The notes beneath the pieces are model-generated. The model made no database searches, was not told the DNA's origin, and saw nothing but the letters and a program-made list of their open reading frames with translations. From JBCBKL01 sp038521825 (GTDB lineage Bacteria; Pseudomonadota; Alphaproteobacteria; Rhodobacterales; Rhodobacteraceae): a stretch of 64,000 nt of DNA. A program made the position numbers and the translations under genes. Shown piece after piece: positions 51,472-60,529 of this stretch (position 1 is the first letter of the stretch; the number at the start of each line of letters is the position of its first letter). Location: contig JBCBKL010000011.1 in assembly GCA_038521825.1 (NCBI GenBank), positions 1-64,000 on the forward strand, read 5' to 3'.

Positions 51472-51891
51472 ATGATCCGGTACATGTTGAAATGTGAGGC
51501 CGAGCACAGCTTTGAAAGCTGGTTCCAGTCAGCATCGGCCTATGAAGCTCTCAAGGCGGCGGGTCATGTTACCTGCGCGGTCTGCGGTTCGACATCGGTC
51601 GAAAAGGCCATCATGGCACCGCGTGTGACGGCTGCCCGTGACAAGGCCCGCCCGCTCAGCAAACCGCAAAACAAAACCGAGGCGCAGCTTGCGGCCATGC
51701 GCAAACAGGTCGAGGAGAACGCGACCTACGTGGGTGGTTCCTTCGCCAAGGAGGCAAGGGCCATGTATGAAGACGGCGTGCCCGAACGCTCGATCTGGGG
51801 CGAGGCCAAACCGGAAGAGGCGAAAGCGCTGATCGAAGACGGTATTCCGGTCGCACCGCTGCCCTTCATACCAAACCGCAAGGCGAACTGA
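51472..51891 (+). CDS. DUF1178 family protein
   Basis: The 139-residue protein begins MIRYMLKCEAEHSFESWFQSAS, typical of DUF1178. Two Cys residues appear early (C8 in KCEAEH) and a CAVCGS motif appears at about 37-42. These probably bind zinc, giving a small zinc-ribbon head. The rest is helical and charged (TEAQLAAMRKQVEEN). Its function is unknown. It lies six bases before the SDR gene and may be co-transcribed with it. Confidence 0.88.
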   Translation: MIRYMLKCEAEHSFESWFQSASAYEALKAAGHVTCAVCGSTSVEKAIMAPRVTAARDKARPLSKPQNKTEAQLAAMRKQVEENATYVGGSFAKEARAMYEDGVPERSIWGEAKPEEAKALIEDGIPVAPLPFIPNRKAN

Positions 51892-51896
51892 TCCCC

Positions 51897-52541
51897 ATGC
51901 AAGTCGTGATCAGCGGGGCCAATCGTGGCATCGGTGCCGCCTTGGCCGAACGCTATGCGGCGGCGGGCGATGTGGTGGTGGGGACATCACGCGACGGATC
52001 GACCGGCCAAATTCTCGACGTGACGAACCCGGATGATCATAAGGCGCTGGCCGCCAGCCTCGATAAGGCGCCCGTCGATCTGCTGATCTGCAATGCTGGT
52101 GTCTATCTCGACAAGGGTCATACCCTCGAAACCGGCTACCCGCCCGGGATGTGGGCCCAGACTTTTGCAGCAAACGTGACTGGTGTTTTTCTGGCTGTTC
52201 AGGCGCTGTTGCCTAACCTGCGTGCGGCAGACAGGGCCAAGATCGCCATTATCTCATCCCAGATGGCGTCGCATGAACGGGCTCCCGGTGGCAGCTATAT
52301 CTACCGCTCGTCCAAGGCCGCCGCGCTGAACCTTGGCCGAAACCTTGCATCCGATCTGCGTGAGGACGGGATTGCCGTTGGCATTTACCATCCCGGCTGG
52401 GTGCGCACGGATATGGGCGGATCGAGCGCCGAGATTTTGGTCGGCGATGCAGCCGACGGCCTGGTGGAGCGTTTCGATCGCCTCAGTATCGCCACCACGG
52501 GTTGCTTTGAAACCTGGGACGGGCGGACCCATCCCTATTGA
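51897..52541 (+). CDS. Short-chain dehydrogenase/reductase
   Basis: The 214-residue SDR has the nucleotide-binding motif GANRGIGAA (7-15), NNAG-like CNAG at about 65-68, and the catalytic S121, Y136 and K140 (Y-R-S-S-K). The C-terminal part is short, as in small carbonyl reductase-like SDRs. It has no specificity clue (an Arg in the SRDG loop hints at NADPH). It starts six bases after the DUF1178 gene. Confidence 0.87.
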   Translation: MQVVISGANRGIGAALAERYAAAGDVVVGTSRDGSTGQILDVTNPDDHKALAASLDKAPVDLLICNAGVYLDKGHTLETGYPPGMWAQTFAANVTGVFLAVQALLPNLRAADRAKIAIISSQMASHERAPGGSYIYRSSKAAALNLGRNLASDLREDGIAVGIYHPGWVRTDMGGSSAEILVGDAADGLVERFDRLSIATTGCFETWDGRTHPY

Positions 52542-52641
52542 TCGCCCGCAGGGGCCCCTAATCCGCTCTTAACAGTCCGCACCGCTTGCGCATGACGCCG
52601 TGCCCGCGTAAGACCCGCCGGAATTTTCGCGTGGGGTCCTG

Positions 52642-53880
52642 ATGCCTGTTTTGGTGATGAAATTCGGAGGCACGTCCGTCGCCACCCTCGATCGCATTCG
52701 GCGTGCGGCGAAACGTGTCGGCGTCGAGGTGGCCAATGGCTATGATGTCATCGTCATCGTGAGCGCGATGTCCGGCACGACGAACGAACTGGTCAGCTGG
52801 GTCAACGAAACGTCTCCCCTGTTTGATGCCCGCGAATACGATGCGGTCGTGTCGTCGGGCGAAAACGTGACGGCGGGCCTGATGGCCCTCACGTTGCAGG
52901 AAATGGATGTGCCCGCCCGGTCGTGGCAGGGCTGGCAGGTGCCGCTCAAAACCACCAGTGCGCACAGCGCCGCGCGGATCGAAGAGATCCCGACGGAGAA
53001 CATCAATGCCAAGTTCGGCGAGGGGATGCGGGTTGCGGTTGTGGCGGGTTTCCAGGGCATCAGCCCCGAAGGTCGCATTACCACCCTTGGCCGGGGCGGC
53101 AGCGACACCACAGCGGTGGCCTTTGCCGCCGCCTTTGGTGCAGAGCGGTGTGACATCTATACGGATGTCGATGGCGTCTATACGACCGACCCTCGCGTCA
53201 GCGACAAGGCCCGCAAGCTCGACAAGATCGCCTTCGAAGAGATGCTGGAACTCGCCAGCCTCGGCGCCAAAGTGCTGCAAACCCGTTCAGTCGAGCTGGC
53301 GATGCGCTACAATGTACGCCTGCGAGTTTTGTCGAGCTTCGGGCAACAATCGGACAATGCGGGCACGCTGGTTTGTGCCGAGGAGGATATCGTGGAAAGC
53401 AATGTCGTGGCCGGTGTGGCCTATAGCCGGGACGAAGCCAAGATGACCCTTGTATCGGTCGCGGACCGACCCGGAATCGCCGCGGCGATCTTTGGCCCGC
53501 TCGCCGATGCCGGTGTCAATGTCGACATGATCGTCCAGAACATCGCCGAGGAAGGTCGGACCGATATGACCTTTTCCTGCCCGGTCGATCAGGTGGCCCG
53601 CGCCGAAAAGGCGATGACCGAGGCGAAGGAACGGGGCGAGATCAACTTTCACGATCTGGTGGCCGATACGGATGTGGCCAAGGTGTCGATCGTGGGGATC
53701 GGCATGCGCAGCCACGCAGGTGTCGCATCGAAGATGTTCGCCACGCTGCGGGACGAGGGCATCAACATCAAGGTCATTACCACGTCCGAGATCAAGGTCA
53801 GCGTCCTGATCGACCGCAAGTATATGGAGCTTGCCGTTCAGGCTTTGCACGACGCGTTCGGTTTGGACAATGCGGCCTGA
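52642..53880 (+). CDS. lysC: Aspartate kinase
   Basis: Aspartate kinase starts the lysine, threonine and methionine pathway from aspartate. The 412-residue protein has the amino-acid-kinase start MPVLVMKFGGTSVATLDRI, the catalytic TTLGRGGSDTTAVA, and two C-terminal ACT domains (from about 270, SVADRPGIAAAIFGPLADAGVNVDMI) that normally bind lysine or threonine for feedback. It is monofunctional, with no homoserine dehydrogenase part. The ribosome site is weak. Confidence 0.95.
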   Translation: MPVLVMKFGGTSVATLDRIRRAAKRVGVEVANGYDVIVIVSAMSGTTNELVSWVNETSPLFDAREYDAVVSSGENVTAGLMALTLQEMDVPARSWQGWQVPLKTTSAHSAARIEEIPTENINAKFGEGMRVAVVAGFQGISPEGRITTLGRGGSDTTAVAFAAAFGAERCDIYTDVDGVYTTDPRVSDKARKLDKIAFEEMLELASLGAKVLQTRSVELAMRYNVRLRVLSSFGQQSDNAGTLVCAEEDIVESNVVAGVAYSRDEAKMTLVSVADRPGIAAAIFGPLADAGVNVDMIVQNIAEEGRTDMTFSCPVDQVARAEKAMTEAKERGEINFHDLVADTDVAKVSIVGIGMRSHAGVASKMFATLRDEGINIKVITTSEIKVSVLIDRKYMELAVQALHDAFGLDNAA

Positions 53881-53934
53881 AAGACGCCTGCTTGTCGGCA
53901 GAAAAGGCCATGCGGGCGGTTGTGGCCCTAAGAG

Positions 53935-54351
53935 TTAGCGCACCACGTGTACAGATATGGGGGCGTGGGACGCCACATAGCCCGCATTGGACGACAAAAA
54001 GTGATCTTTTATACCCGGTACATGGCTTGCCATGATGATCAGGTCGCAGTCGGCTTCCTTGGCGGCTTTTATGATGTCGGCGCCCACGTTCAGGCTAAAG
54101 TCGCTGCGCAACGCAATTTGATCCATGATCTCAATGCCATGCGCCTTAGCCTGCCCAGCGGCAAATAATCTCAGACGATCTGCCATGCGTTCACCTTCCG
54201 TGATCGGTGAAGTTGTGGGTACAGCATCAACCACATCGACATAGATCACCTTGGCGTCGTTTTCCTTCGCCGTCCGAGCTGCGACTGACAGCGCTTTGCC
54301 AAGCTTGTCTGCATGCTCCAGATCGACTGGGACGAGGATTTTTGAGTACAT
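53935..54351 (-). CDS. Universal stress protein (UspA family)
   Basis: The 138-residue protein is a single Usp domain: it begins MYSKILVPVDLEHADKLGKAL and ends in the nucleotide-loop-like segment SSNAGYVASHAPISVHVVR. Usp proteins accumulate in stress, oxygen limitation and stationary phase; some bind ATP. A perfect FNR box 52 bases upstream of its start suggests oxygen-dependent control. It converges with lysC and diverges from ptsP. Confidence 0.93.
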   Translation of the reverse strand: MYSKILVPVDLEHADKLGKALSVAARTAKENDAKVIYVDVVDAVPTTSPITEGERMADRLRLFAAGQAKAHGIEIMDQIALRSDFSLNVGADIIKAAKEADCDLIIMASHVPGIKDHFLSSNAGYVASHAPISVHVVR

Positions 54352-54402
54352 CGGCTTCCTCCCTCTGCGATCTAAAGACTAAGGCCCGCTTCGACGAAAT
54401 CA

Positions 54403-54416
54403 TTGATATCGATCAA
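54403..54416. promoter_or_regulatory. FNR box upstream of the universal stress gene
   Basis: TTGATATCGATCAA is a perfect match to the FNR consensus TTGAT-N4-ATCAA. Its centre lies 58 bases upstream of the ATG at 54351, so a transcript starting about 17 bases before the ATG would place it near -41.5, the classical activating position. ptsP starts 197 bases away on the other side and is a less likely target. Confidence 0.8.
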
Positions 54417-54613
54417 GGGCCGCTTGGCCATGAACACCGGAACCGCCGCGTTTGACAGCTTTTGTCCTTTCGGGCGCTCAACTATACCGGCAGCAGTTGT
54501 AGAAATTCCCGTATTACGAGTATTTTGTGTTGATCCCGCGTGGAAACCCCGTTTTCAATGTGAGTCCGCTATGATCTAAGCTGTCAACCGGACGGTCAGG
54601 GAGAATTGGGCTC

Positions 54614-56854
54614 ATGCCCGAGCAGACAGAGACTGAGAGCCGCAGGCTGCTGGGGCGCTTGCGCGACGCCATGGCGTCCGATGCTCCCGGGCAGGCGCGG
54701 CTTGATAAGATTACTCATCTGATTGCGGACAGCATCGGCAGCGATGTCTGTTCGGTCTATCTGTTTCGCGATGCCGAGACGCTGGAACTGTGCGCCACCG
54801 AAGGTCTGAATCCGGATGCCGTGCACAAGACACGCATGCGTCTGGGCGAAGGCCTGGTCGGCCGCGTGGCGCGCCGCCGTCGCGTGGTTAATACGGCCAA
54901 TGCTCCGCAGGCCAAGGGGTTCCGCTTCATGCCGGAAACGGGGGAAGAGGTCTTTCCCAGCTTTCTTGGCATTCCGATCCAACGCCTTGGCGACGTGTTG
55001 GGCGTACTCGTCGTTCAATCCAAGGCAGCGCGCGAATTCTCGTCCGATGCGGTCTATGCGCTTGAGGTCGTGGCTATGGTCTTGGCTGAGATGACCGAAC
55101 TTGGTGCCTTCGTCGGTGAGGGCGCCGCCCTGACCCCCCTGCATTCTCAACCGGAGCTGATACGCGGCACGGTCGGACAGGAGGGGCTTTGCGAGGGCCA
55201 TATCTGGCTGCACGAACCGCGGGTCGTCGTTACCAACCCGATCGCTGATGACCCGAACCAGGAATTGGAAAGACTAAAATGCGCCGTCGAAGAGCTGCGC
55301 GTGGGCGTCGACAAGATGCTGTCGATTGCAGGCGGGGATGCCGAACACCTGCAGGTGCTCGAAGCATACAGGATGTTCGCCAATTCCCGAAGCTGGATGC
55401 GCCGGATGGAAGAGGACATCAGCCGGGGCTTGTCCGCCGAGGCGGCGGTCGAAAAAGAACAATCGCTTGCCCACTCACGCATGGAACAGGCAACCGACAA
55501 TTACCTGCGTGAACGGCTCAGCGACCTTGATGACCTGTCGAACCGGCTGCTGCGCATCCTGACGGGGCAGGGCGCGGATACCGGGGCCGAGATGCCGTCT
55601 GATCCGGTTCTGGTCGCACGCAACATCGGGCCGGGTGAGTTGTTGGATTATGGCCGCAGTCTCAAGGGGATCATCCTCGAAGCGGGGTCAGTCGGCAGTC
55701 ACGCAGCGATCGTGGCGCGCGCGCTTGCGATCCCGCTGATCGTTCATGCCGAACGCATCACGACCGAGGCGCTGAACGGCGATCATGTCATGGTCGATGG
55801 CGAGCAGGGCATCGCGCACTTGCGCCCCGACGACACGGTTGTGGCGGCCTTTCGCGACAAGATGGCGATGGAGGCGGCTGCACTCGAACGTTATACTTCG
55901 ATCCGCGACAAACCAGCTGAAACACGGTGCGGCGCTGTCATATCACTGCACATGAATGCCGGGTTGATGGCGGATCTGCCCTCTCTTGAAAGCTCTGGCG
56001 CCGAGGGTGTTGGGCTATTCCGGACCGAGCTGCAGTTTCTTGTCCGCAACCAGATGCCAAAGCGGACCGAACTGGCCCAGCTCTATTCCCGTGTCCTCGA
56101 CGCGGCAGGGGGCAAACGGGTCGTCTTTCGCACCCTCGACATCGGGTCCGACAAGGTTCTGCCCTATATGAAACCGAACGACGAGCCGAACCCTGCCTTG
56201 GGTTGGCGTGCCATTCGCGTGGGTTTGGACAAGCCGGGCGTGATGCGGATGCAGCTTCAGGCCCTGATCCGGGCGGCGAACGGACGCCCCCTGACCATCA
56301 TGTTCCCGTTCGTGGCGCAGTACGAGGAATACACCCGCGCCCGGGCCGAGGTGGACAAAGCGATTGAGCGGGAAACGCGGCTGGGTCATGTTTTGCCGGA
56401 AACACTTGAGGTTGGCGCGATGCTCGAAACACCGTCGCTGGCTTTTGCGCCCAAGAAATTCTTCGAAGAGGTTGGGTTTCTCTCGATCGGGGGCAACGAC
56501 CTCAAGCAGTTCTTCTTCGCGGCCGACCGTGAAAATGAACGGGTGCGCCGCCGCTACGACACGCTGAACGTGAGCTTTCTCAGCTTCATCGAGCGGATTG
56601 TCGAGCGTTGCAACGAAACGGGCACGTCGCTTAGCTTCTGCGGCGAGGATGCCGGGCGGCCGGTCGAGGCGCTGTGCTTTGCCGCCATCGGGATGCGAAC
56701 ACTCTCGATGCGCCCGGCCTCGATCGGACCGGTCAAAAGCCTCTTGCGCCGCTCGAACCTCGAAGAGGTCCGCAAGGTGATTGCCGATGCCCGTCATCGT
56801 GGCGAGATGTGCGTCAGACGGTCAGTGATGGACTATCTCAGTCAGAACAAGTGA
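54614..56854 (+). CDS. ptsP: PEP-protein phosphotransferase of the nitrogen PTS
   Basis: The 746-residue enzyme I-Ntr carries phosphate from PEP to NPr (PtsO). It has an N-terminal GAF sensory domain (about 15-165), an enzyme I N-terminal part with the phospho-accepting H363 (GSVGSHAAIVARAL), and the C-terminal PEP-binding TIM barrel (ERYTSIRDKPAE, later GVGLFRTELQFL and SIGGNDLKQFFFAADR). The system links nitrogen and carbon status to potassium and other processes. No ptsN or ptsO gene is in this window. A short GC stem (56853-56872) follows the stop. Confidence 0.94.
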   Translation: MPEQTETESRRLLGRLRDAMASDAPGQARLDKITHLIADSIGSDVCSVYLFRDAETLELCATEGLNPDAVHKTRMRLGEGLVGRVARRRRVVNTANAPQAKGFRFMPETGEEVFPSFLGIPIQRLGDVLGVLVVQSKAAREFSSDAVYALEVVAMVLAEMTELGAFVGEGAALTPLHSQPELIRGTVGQEGLCEGHIWLHEPRVVVTNPIADDPNQELERLKCAVEELRVGVDKMLSIAGGDAEHLQVLEAYRMFANSRSWMRRMEEDISRGLSAEAAVEKEQSLAHSRMEQATDNYLRERLSDLDDLSNRLLRILTGQGADTGAEMPSDPVLVARNIGPGELLDYGRSLKGIILEAGSVGSHAAIVARALAIPLIVHAERITTEALNGDHVMVDGEQGIAHLRPDDTVVAAFRDKMAMEAAALERYTSIRDKPAETRCGAVISLHMNAGLMADLPSLESSGAEGVGLFRTELQFLVRNQMPKRTELAQLYSRVLDAAGGKRVVFRTLDIGSDKVLPYMKPNDEPNPALGWRAIRVGLDKPGVMRMQLQALIRAANGRPLTIMFPFVAQYEEYTRARAEVDKAIERETRLGHVLPETLEVGAMLETPSLAFAPKKFFEEVGFLSIGGNDLKQFFFAADRENERVRRRYDTLNVSFLSFIERIVERCNETGTSLSFCGEDAGRPVEALCFAAIGMRTLSMRPASIGPVKSLLRRSNLEEVRKVIADARHRGEMCVRRSVMDYLSQNK

Positions 56855-56984
56855 CCCCCGAAAACCGGGGTCGGCAAAAAAATTTCAAACGAAGTGAATA
56901 AAGGCGTTCGGTGGGGCGTTTACCGGTCAGCACACCGCAAGAAAGCGGGGTGAACGCAACTCAAACCGATGAAAGAACGAACTC

Positions 56985-57527
56985 ATGCGTTTTCCAAAAT
57001 TTCTGATCTCCGCCGCAATCTTCGCCGCACTCACAGGCCCTGCCTTTGCTGCGGGCAGCGATGACAGCAAGCCACCACGCACAACCAAGACCACGCTCAA
57101 ATGCGAACGTGGCCAGATCTATGACCGTAAGACCAAGTCCTGCCTCGATGCGAAATCCGAGGCGTTTTCGGACGAAGAACGGTACGACGCCGTTCGCGAG
57201 TTGGCTTATGCCAATCAGTTCGACCGTGCGCAGATGGTCATCGCGGCTGCCGACATGCCGCAGGATCCGCGGTTCCTGAACTACATGGGCTTTATCAATC
57301 GCAAGCAGGGCAACATGGGTGCCGCGATGGAATACTATCAGGCAGCGCTGTCCATTGACCCCGACTATATCCTTGCGCGGTCATATATGGGCCAGGGTCT
57401 GCTCAGCCAGGGTGACAAGATCGGCGCCACGACCCAGCTGCGCGAGATCGCGGCGCGCGGCGGGCGCGAAACATGGGCCTATGCAGCGCTCGAACAGGCA
57501 CTTTACACGGGCAGCCACACCTATTGA
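56985..57527 (+). CDS. Exported tetratricopeptide repeat protein
   Basis: The 180-residue protein has a signal peptide (MRFPKFLISAAIFAALTGPAFA) and at least two TPR-like units (FLNYMGFINRKQGNMGAAMEYYQAAL and YILARSYMGQGLLSQGDKIGATTQL). A Cys-containing linker, KCERGQIYDRKTKSCLD, precedes them and may be disulfide-bonded. It probably mediates protein contacts in the periplasm. It is 107 bases upstream of the ECF sigma gene, so linkage to that envelope-stress-like system is plausible but not shown. Confidence 0.8.
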   Translation: MRFPKFLISAAIFAALTGPAFAAGSDDSKPPRTTKTTLKCERGQIYDRKTKSCLDAKSEAFSDEERYDAVRELAYANQFDRAQMVIAAADMPQDPRFLNYMGFINRKQGNMGAAMEYYQAALSIDPDYILARSYMGQGLLSQGDKIGATTQLREIAARGGRETWAYAALEQALYTGSHTY

Positions 57528-57574
57528 GCAACGTCCGGCACGCCCACAAGTATCGCGGTTGCGATTCAGTCTCC

Positions 57575-57599
57575 GATCCGGTTCACTGGGAACTGGATC
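57575..57599. promoter_or_regulatory. Inverted repeat before the sigma factor gene
   Basis: Arms GATCCGGTTC (57575-57584) and GAACTGGATC (57590-57599) pair at nine of ten bases, with a five-base loop, 35 bases before the sigma start. A second GC hairpin (GGGG...CCCC) follows at once. It may be an operator or the terminator of the TPR gene. Confidence 0.35.
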
Positions 57600-57634
57600 G
57601 GGGAGCGAGCCCCACAAACTTTTTGGCGGTGCAT

Positions 57635-58159
57635 GTGAGCTTGGCAGTCCGGCATACAGACGCGCAAAACAGGTTCCGCACCGATCTGGTCGCGTGCTTA
57701 CCGCGTCTTCACCGGTTTGGCCTGACATTGACGCGGAATCGGTCCGACGCAGACGATCTTGTTCAGACGGTTTGCGAAAAGGCCATACAGAACGCGGATA
57801 GCTGGCAGGTCGGCACCAGGCTCGACAGTTGGCTCTTCACGATGATGCGCAACACGTGGATATCGGAATTGCGCAAACGTTCTGTCCGGGTCGGGGCCGG
57901 GCAGGAGGATGCGGGCGAAAGCGATGCGCTGAACACGCCCGTCACCCCCGAGGATGAGGCCTATGGAAAGCAGCTCCTGGGTTTGATCCATGGCCTTCCT
58001 GAAGGCTTGTCTTCGGTTCTGCTGCTGGTGAGTGTTGAAGGGTATTCGTACCAGGACGCGGCGGACATACTGGATATCCCGATTGGGACGGTTATGTCGC
58101 GCATGTCTAACGCGCGTAAACGGTTGAGGGCCGCGTTGGCGGCAACGGGAACACAATGA
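57635..58159 (+). CDS. ECF-type RNA polymerase sigma factor
   Basis: The 174-residue protein has sigma region 2 (FRTDLVACLPRLHRFGLTLT..DADDLVQTVCEKAI, then SWLFTMMRNTWISELRKR) and region 4 (LPEGLSSVLLLVSVEGYSYQDAADILDIPIGTVMSRMSNARKRL). The start is the least certain part: GTG 57635 gives a family-like length, while the frame stays open to 57473, inside the TPR gene. Its TGA overlaps the ATG of the anti-sigma gene. Its target promoters are unknown; it is not linked here to PhyR/NepR. Confidence 0.85.
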   Translation: MSLAVRHTDAQNRFRTDLVACLPRLHRFGLTLTRNRSDADDLVQTVCEKAIQNADSWQVGTRLDSWLFTMMRNTWISELRKRSVRVGAGQEDAGESDALNTPVTPEDEAYGKQLLGLIHGLPEGLSSVLLLVSVEGYSYQDAADILDIPIGTVMSRMSNARKRLRAALAATGTQ

Positions 58160-58947
58160 CGACGAACGGAGTCATATCAGAGGCCTTGCTGGACCGGCTG
58201 AGCGCTTATGTGGATGGCGAATTGCCACCCGGCGAAATGGCCGAGATCGAGGCGCTGGCTGCAGAGGATGCGGGCGTGCGGGCCGAGATTGCGGCATTGC
58301 GGGCGCTCGACATCGATATCGCGGCAGCGTTCGAAGCCGATCTGGCCGATCCACCCGCCATTGAATTGCCCGAGATGGCCATGCCAGCGCAGGCAGCCAA
58401 CGAAAACGCACCGCCGGCATCGTGGTGGCGGTCAATCGCTGCAGCGCTCGCATTCCTTGCCATCGGGGCCGGGGCTGGGGGGCTGGGCGTCTGGACCATG
58501 CGGCCCGAAGCGCCGGTGCAGATGGCGCGGGGTTGGCTGGACAATGTGGCCGACTATCACCGGGTCTATGCGGCCCAGGGGCGCCATTTGGTCGAGGTTG
58601 CGGCCGATGAGCGGGACCATATCGAGACATGGCTGGCCGCAACGACAGGTGTCGAATTTACCACGCCTGACCTTGCGTCCTTCGGGTTTGAGTACCGGGG
58701 TGCGCGTTTGCTGGTCGCGGCGGGCAGACCGGTGATCCAGCTGATCTATACGAATGAGGCCGGTGCGGTTGTGGCCATCTGCGCAATCGATCGGGGCGGC
58801 GACGGTGCCGTCAATCCGATTTCGCCCCGTGATTTCGGCGATATCACGATGGCGACGTGGTCCACACCTGATGCGGCCTATGTGGTTGTGGGACCTGAAA
58901 ACGTGGATCTGACACCTATAGCTGAACAGGTCAGCACCGAGATCTGA
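58156..58947 (+). CDS. Membrane anti-sigma factor
   Basis: The 263-residue protein fits a transmembrane anti-sigma factor. A cytoplasmic head of about 90 residues (LLDRLSAYVDGELPPGEMAEIEALAAED) precedes one membrane helix (about 92-113, SIAAALAFLAIGAGAGGLGVW) and a periplasmic domain of 150 residues. The head keeps the shape of an anti-sigma domain but has no HxxxCxxC zinc motif. It overlaps the sigma gene by ATGA, consistent with co-translation and 1:1 binding. The periplasmic part presumably senses the signal. Confidence 0.85.
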   Translation: MTTNGVISEALLDRLSAYVDGELPPGEMAEIEALAAEDAGVRAEIAALRALDIDIAAAFEADLADPPAIELPEMAMPAQAANENAPPASWWRSIAAALAFLAIGAGAGGLGVWTMRPEAPVQMARGWLDNVADYHRVYAAQGRHLVEVAADERDHIETWLAATTGVEFTTPDLASFGFEYRGARLLVAAGRPVIQLIYTNEAGAVVAICAIDRGGDGAVNPISPRDFGDITMATWSTPDAAYVVVGPENVDLTPIAEQVSTEI

Positions 58948-59318
58948 TCGGGGCTTGGGCATAACGTGGTTAGAAACGGTCCCAACTGGACCTTCAACTC
59001 AAGTTCACGCTGCTGCAGGCGCGCAATGTGATGGCAGCTGAAATCACAGATCGCGGACGAAGCGACCTTGCGCGCCTGCGGCTATTTCTGGTGCTGCATT
59101 TGCTCGCATATGCAGCATCAAGGTCTCAGCTGTGCGGCGGATGTCGCTAGATCGGTAAGTCACTGGATTAGAATTTATCCAACCAGAAACGTGCTTGCCT
59201 CGCAGCCGAATGAAACAATCCAGACGCGAACAAAAAAGGCTTTCGCTTTATCTGCGCCAATGTCCACTTTCTGTGAGCTGACGATTTTCTGTTTGCGTTA
59301 TCGGGTTTTCACTACGAC
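58948..59318. other. Convergent spacer with inverted repeats
   Basis: These 371 bases lie between converging genes and have no credible gene. Arms of 15 bases at 59012-59026 and 59068-59082 pair at 14 positions around a 41-base spacer, and a second perfect eight-base stem (TGCTGCAT / ATGCAGCA) lies at 59092-59117. They may be end signals for the two genes or the remains of a small mobile element. The AT-rich part from 59160 shows nothing recognisable. Confidence 0.45.
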
Positions 59319-60527
59319 CTAAAGGCTGACAAAGAACTGGATGATAACCGCGTTAGCCAAGTCCACAAAGAACGCAGACACCAGCGGCAGCACAATGAAG
59401 GCCAGCGGTGCCGGACCGTAGCGTTTGGTCACTGATGACATATTGGCAATGGCCGTGGGTGTCGCACCTAGTGTGAATCCGGCAAAACCCGCGCTAAGCA
59501 CAGCGCCCTGATAGTTGCTGCCCATCAATCGGAAGAAGACCAGCAGGATGAATGCCACCGTCATCAGAACCTGAAGCACCAGCACGGCCAGGATTGGCCC
59601 TCCCAGTTCTGCAAGCGTCCAGAGCTGGAGACTCATCAGTGACATCGCCAGAAAAACCGACAGGCAATAGTCAGAAATGACCGCGAGCGCCTTGGTGCGC
59701 GCAGGCCACGTGATCCGGGGAAAGAGAAACGGGATCGTGTTGGACATCACGATGCCAATGAGCAGGCAGGGTACGAAAAGCGGCAGTTTCACCCCCGCCT
59801 CGGTGATGCCACGATGCGCAAAGTAGCCAATCAGGATCGCCAGGTGGACCGCCAGCATGCCGCGCATGAGGCTCACATGATTGATCAGGTCGTCCGGGTT
59901 TTCCTGATCGTCAAATTCCAAGCCGACGATTGGTTCCTCCGTTTGATCACTTTGCAGCTTGTTGCGGTCGATCAGACGCTTTGCGATGGGCCCACCAAGT
60001 AAGGCGGCCAGGATCAGGCCCAGCGTTGCGGCTGCAACGCCCATCTCGGGGGCAGCGCCGAAGCCAGTAAGCTCTTCGATCTGAGGCCCCCAAGCGATGG
60101 CGGTGCCGTGTCCACCAATCAACGACGCTGACCCGACCAATACAGATGCCGCAGTGGGTAAACCAAAAACTGTCACACCGACCAACCCGACGACGTTTTG
60201 CAACACCATGAAGGCCAGGGTCAGCGCCAACAGCAACAGGAGCAGGCGCCCGCCCTTGAAAAGATCCGAGATTTGCGCGTTCAGGCCAATCGTGGCGAAG
60301 AAGGCGACGAGCAAATAGTCCCGCACCTCGAGGTCAAAAGCGATCTGCTGCCCCGTGAGCGCAAAGAAGGCCCATGTCAGCAGGGCGACCGCCAGACCGC
60401 CCGACACAGGTTCCGGGATGTTGTAATCCCCCAGAACAGCCACACGCCGCGTCAGAAACGCGCCGAGGAAGAACACCACAAACCCAAGCGTGACCGAGAT
60501 GAAGGCTGGGATGATGATCTCTGGCAT
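59319..60527 (-). CDS. gltS: Sodium/glutamate symporter (GltS family)
   Basis: The 402-residue membrane protein belongs to the GltS/ESS family of sodium-coupled glutamate carriers. It has about 10-11 helices and two inverted halves with the family's re-entrant loops (GSASLIGGHGTAIAWGPQI in the first half, GFAGFTLGATPTAIANM in the second). I use ATG 60527 (MPEIIIPAFISVTLGFVVFF). It begins two bases after the RND pump stop, so it is part of the efflux operon, an unusual partner. Whether it carries glutamate or another anionic compound is open. Confidence 0.85.
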   Translation of the reverse strand: MPEIIIPAFISVTLGFVVFFLGAFLTRRVAVLGDYNIPEPVSGGLAVALLTWAFFALTGQQIAFDLEVRDYLLVAFFATIGLNAQISDLFKGGRLLLLLLALTLAFMVLQNVVGLVGVTVFGLPTAASVLVGSASLIGGHGTAIAWGPQIEELTGFGAAPEMGVAAATLGLILAALLGGPIAKRLIDRNKLQSDQTEEPIVGLEFDDQENPDDLINHVSLMRGMLAVHLAILIGYFAHRGITEAGVKLPLFVPCLLIGIVMSNTIPFLFPRITWPARTKALAVISDYCLSVFLAMSLMSLQLWTLAELGGPILAVLVLQVLMTVAFILLVFFRLMGSNYQGAVLSAGFAGFTLGATPTAIANMSSVTKRYGPAPLAFIVLPLVSAFFVDLANAVIIQFFVSL

Positions 60528-60529
60528 CG

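Noticed and set aside
58985..59152. A frame open for about 55 codons in the convergent spacer
   Set aside because: It has no start codon with a ribosome site and no recognisable domain, and it spans the inverted repeats.
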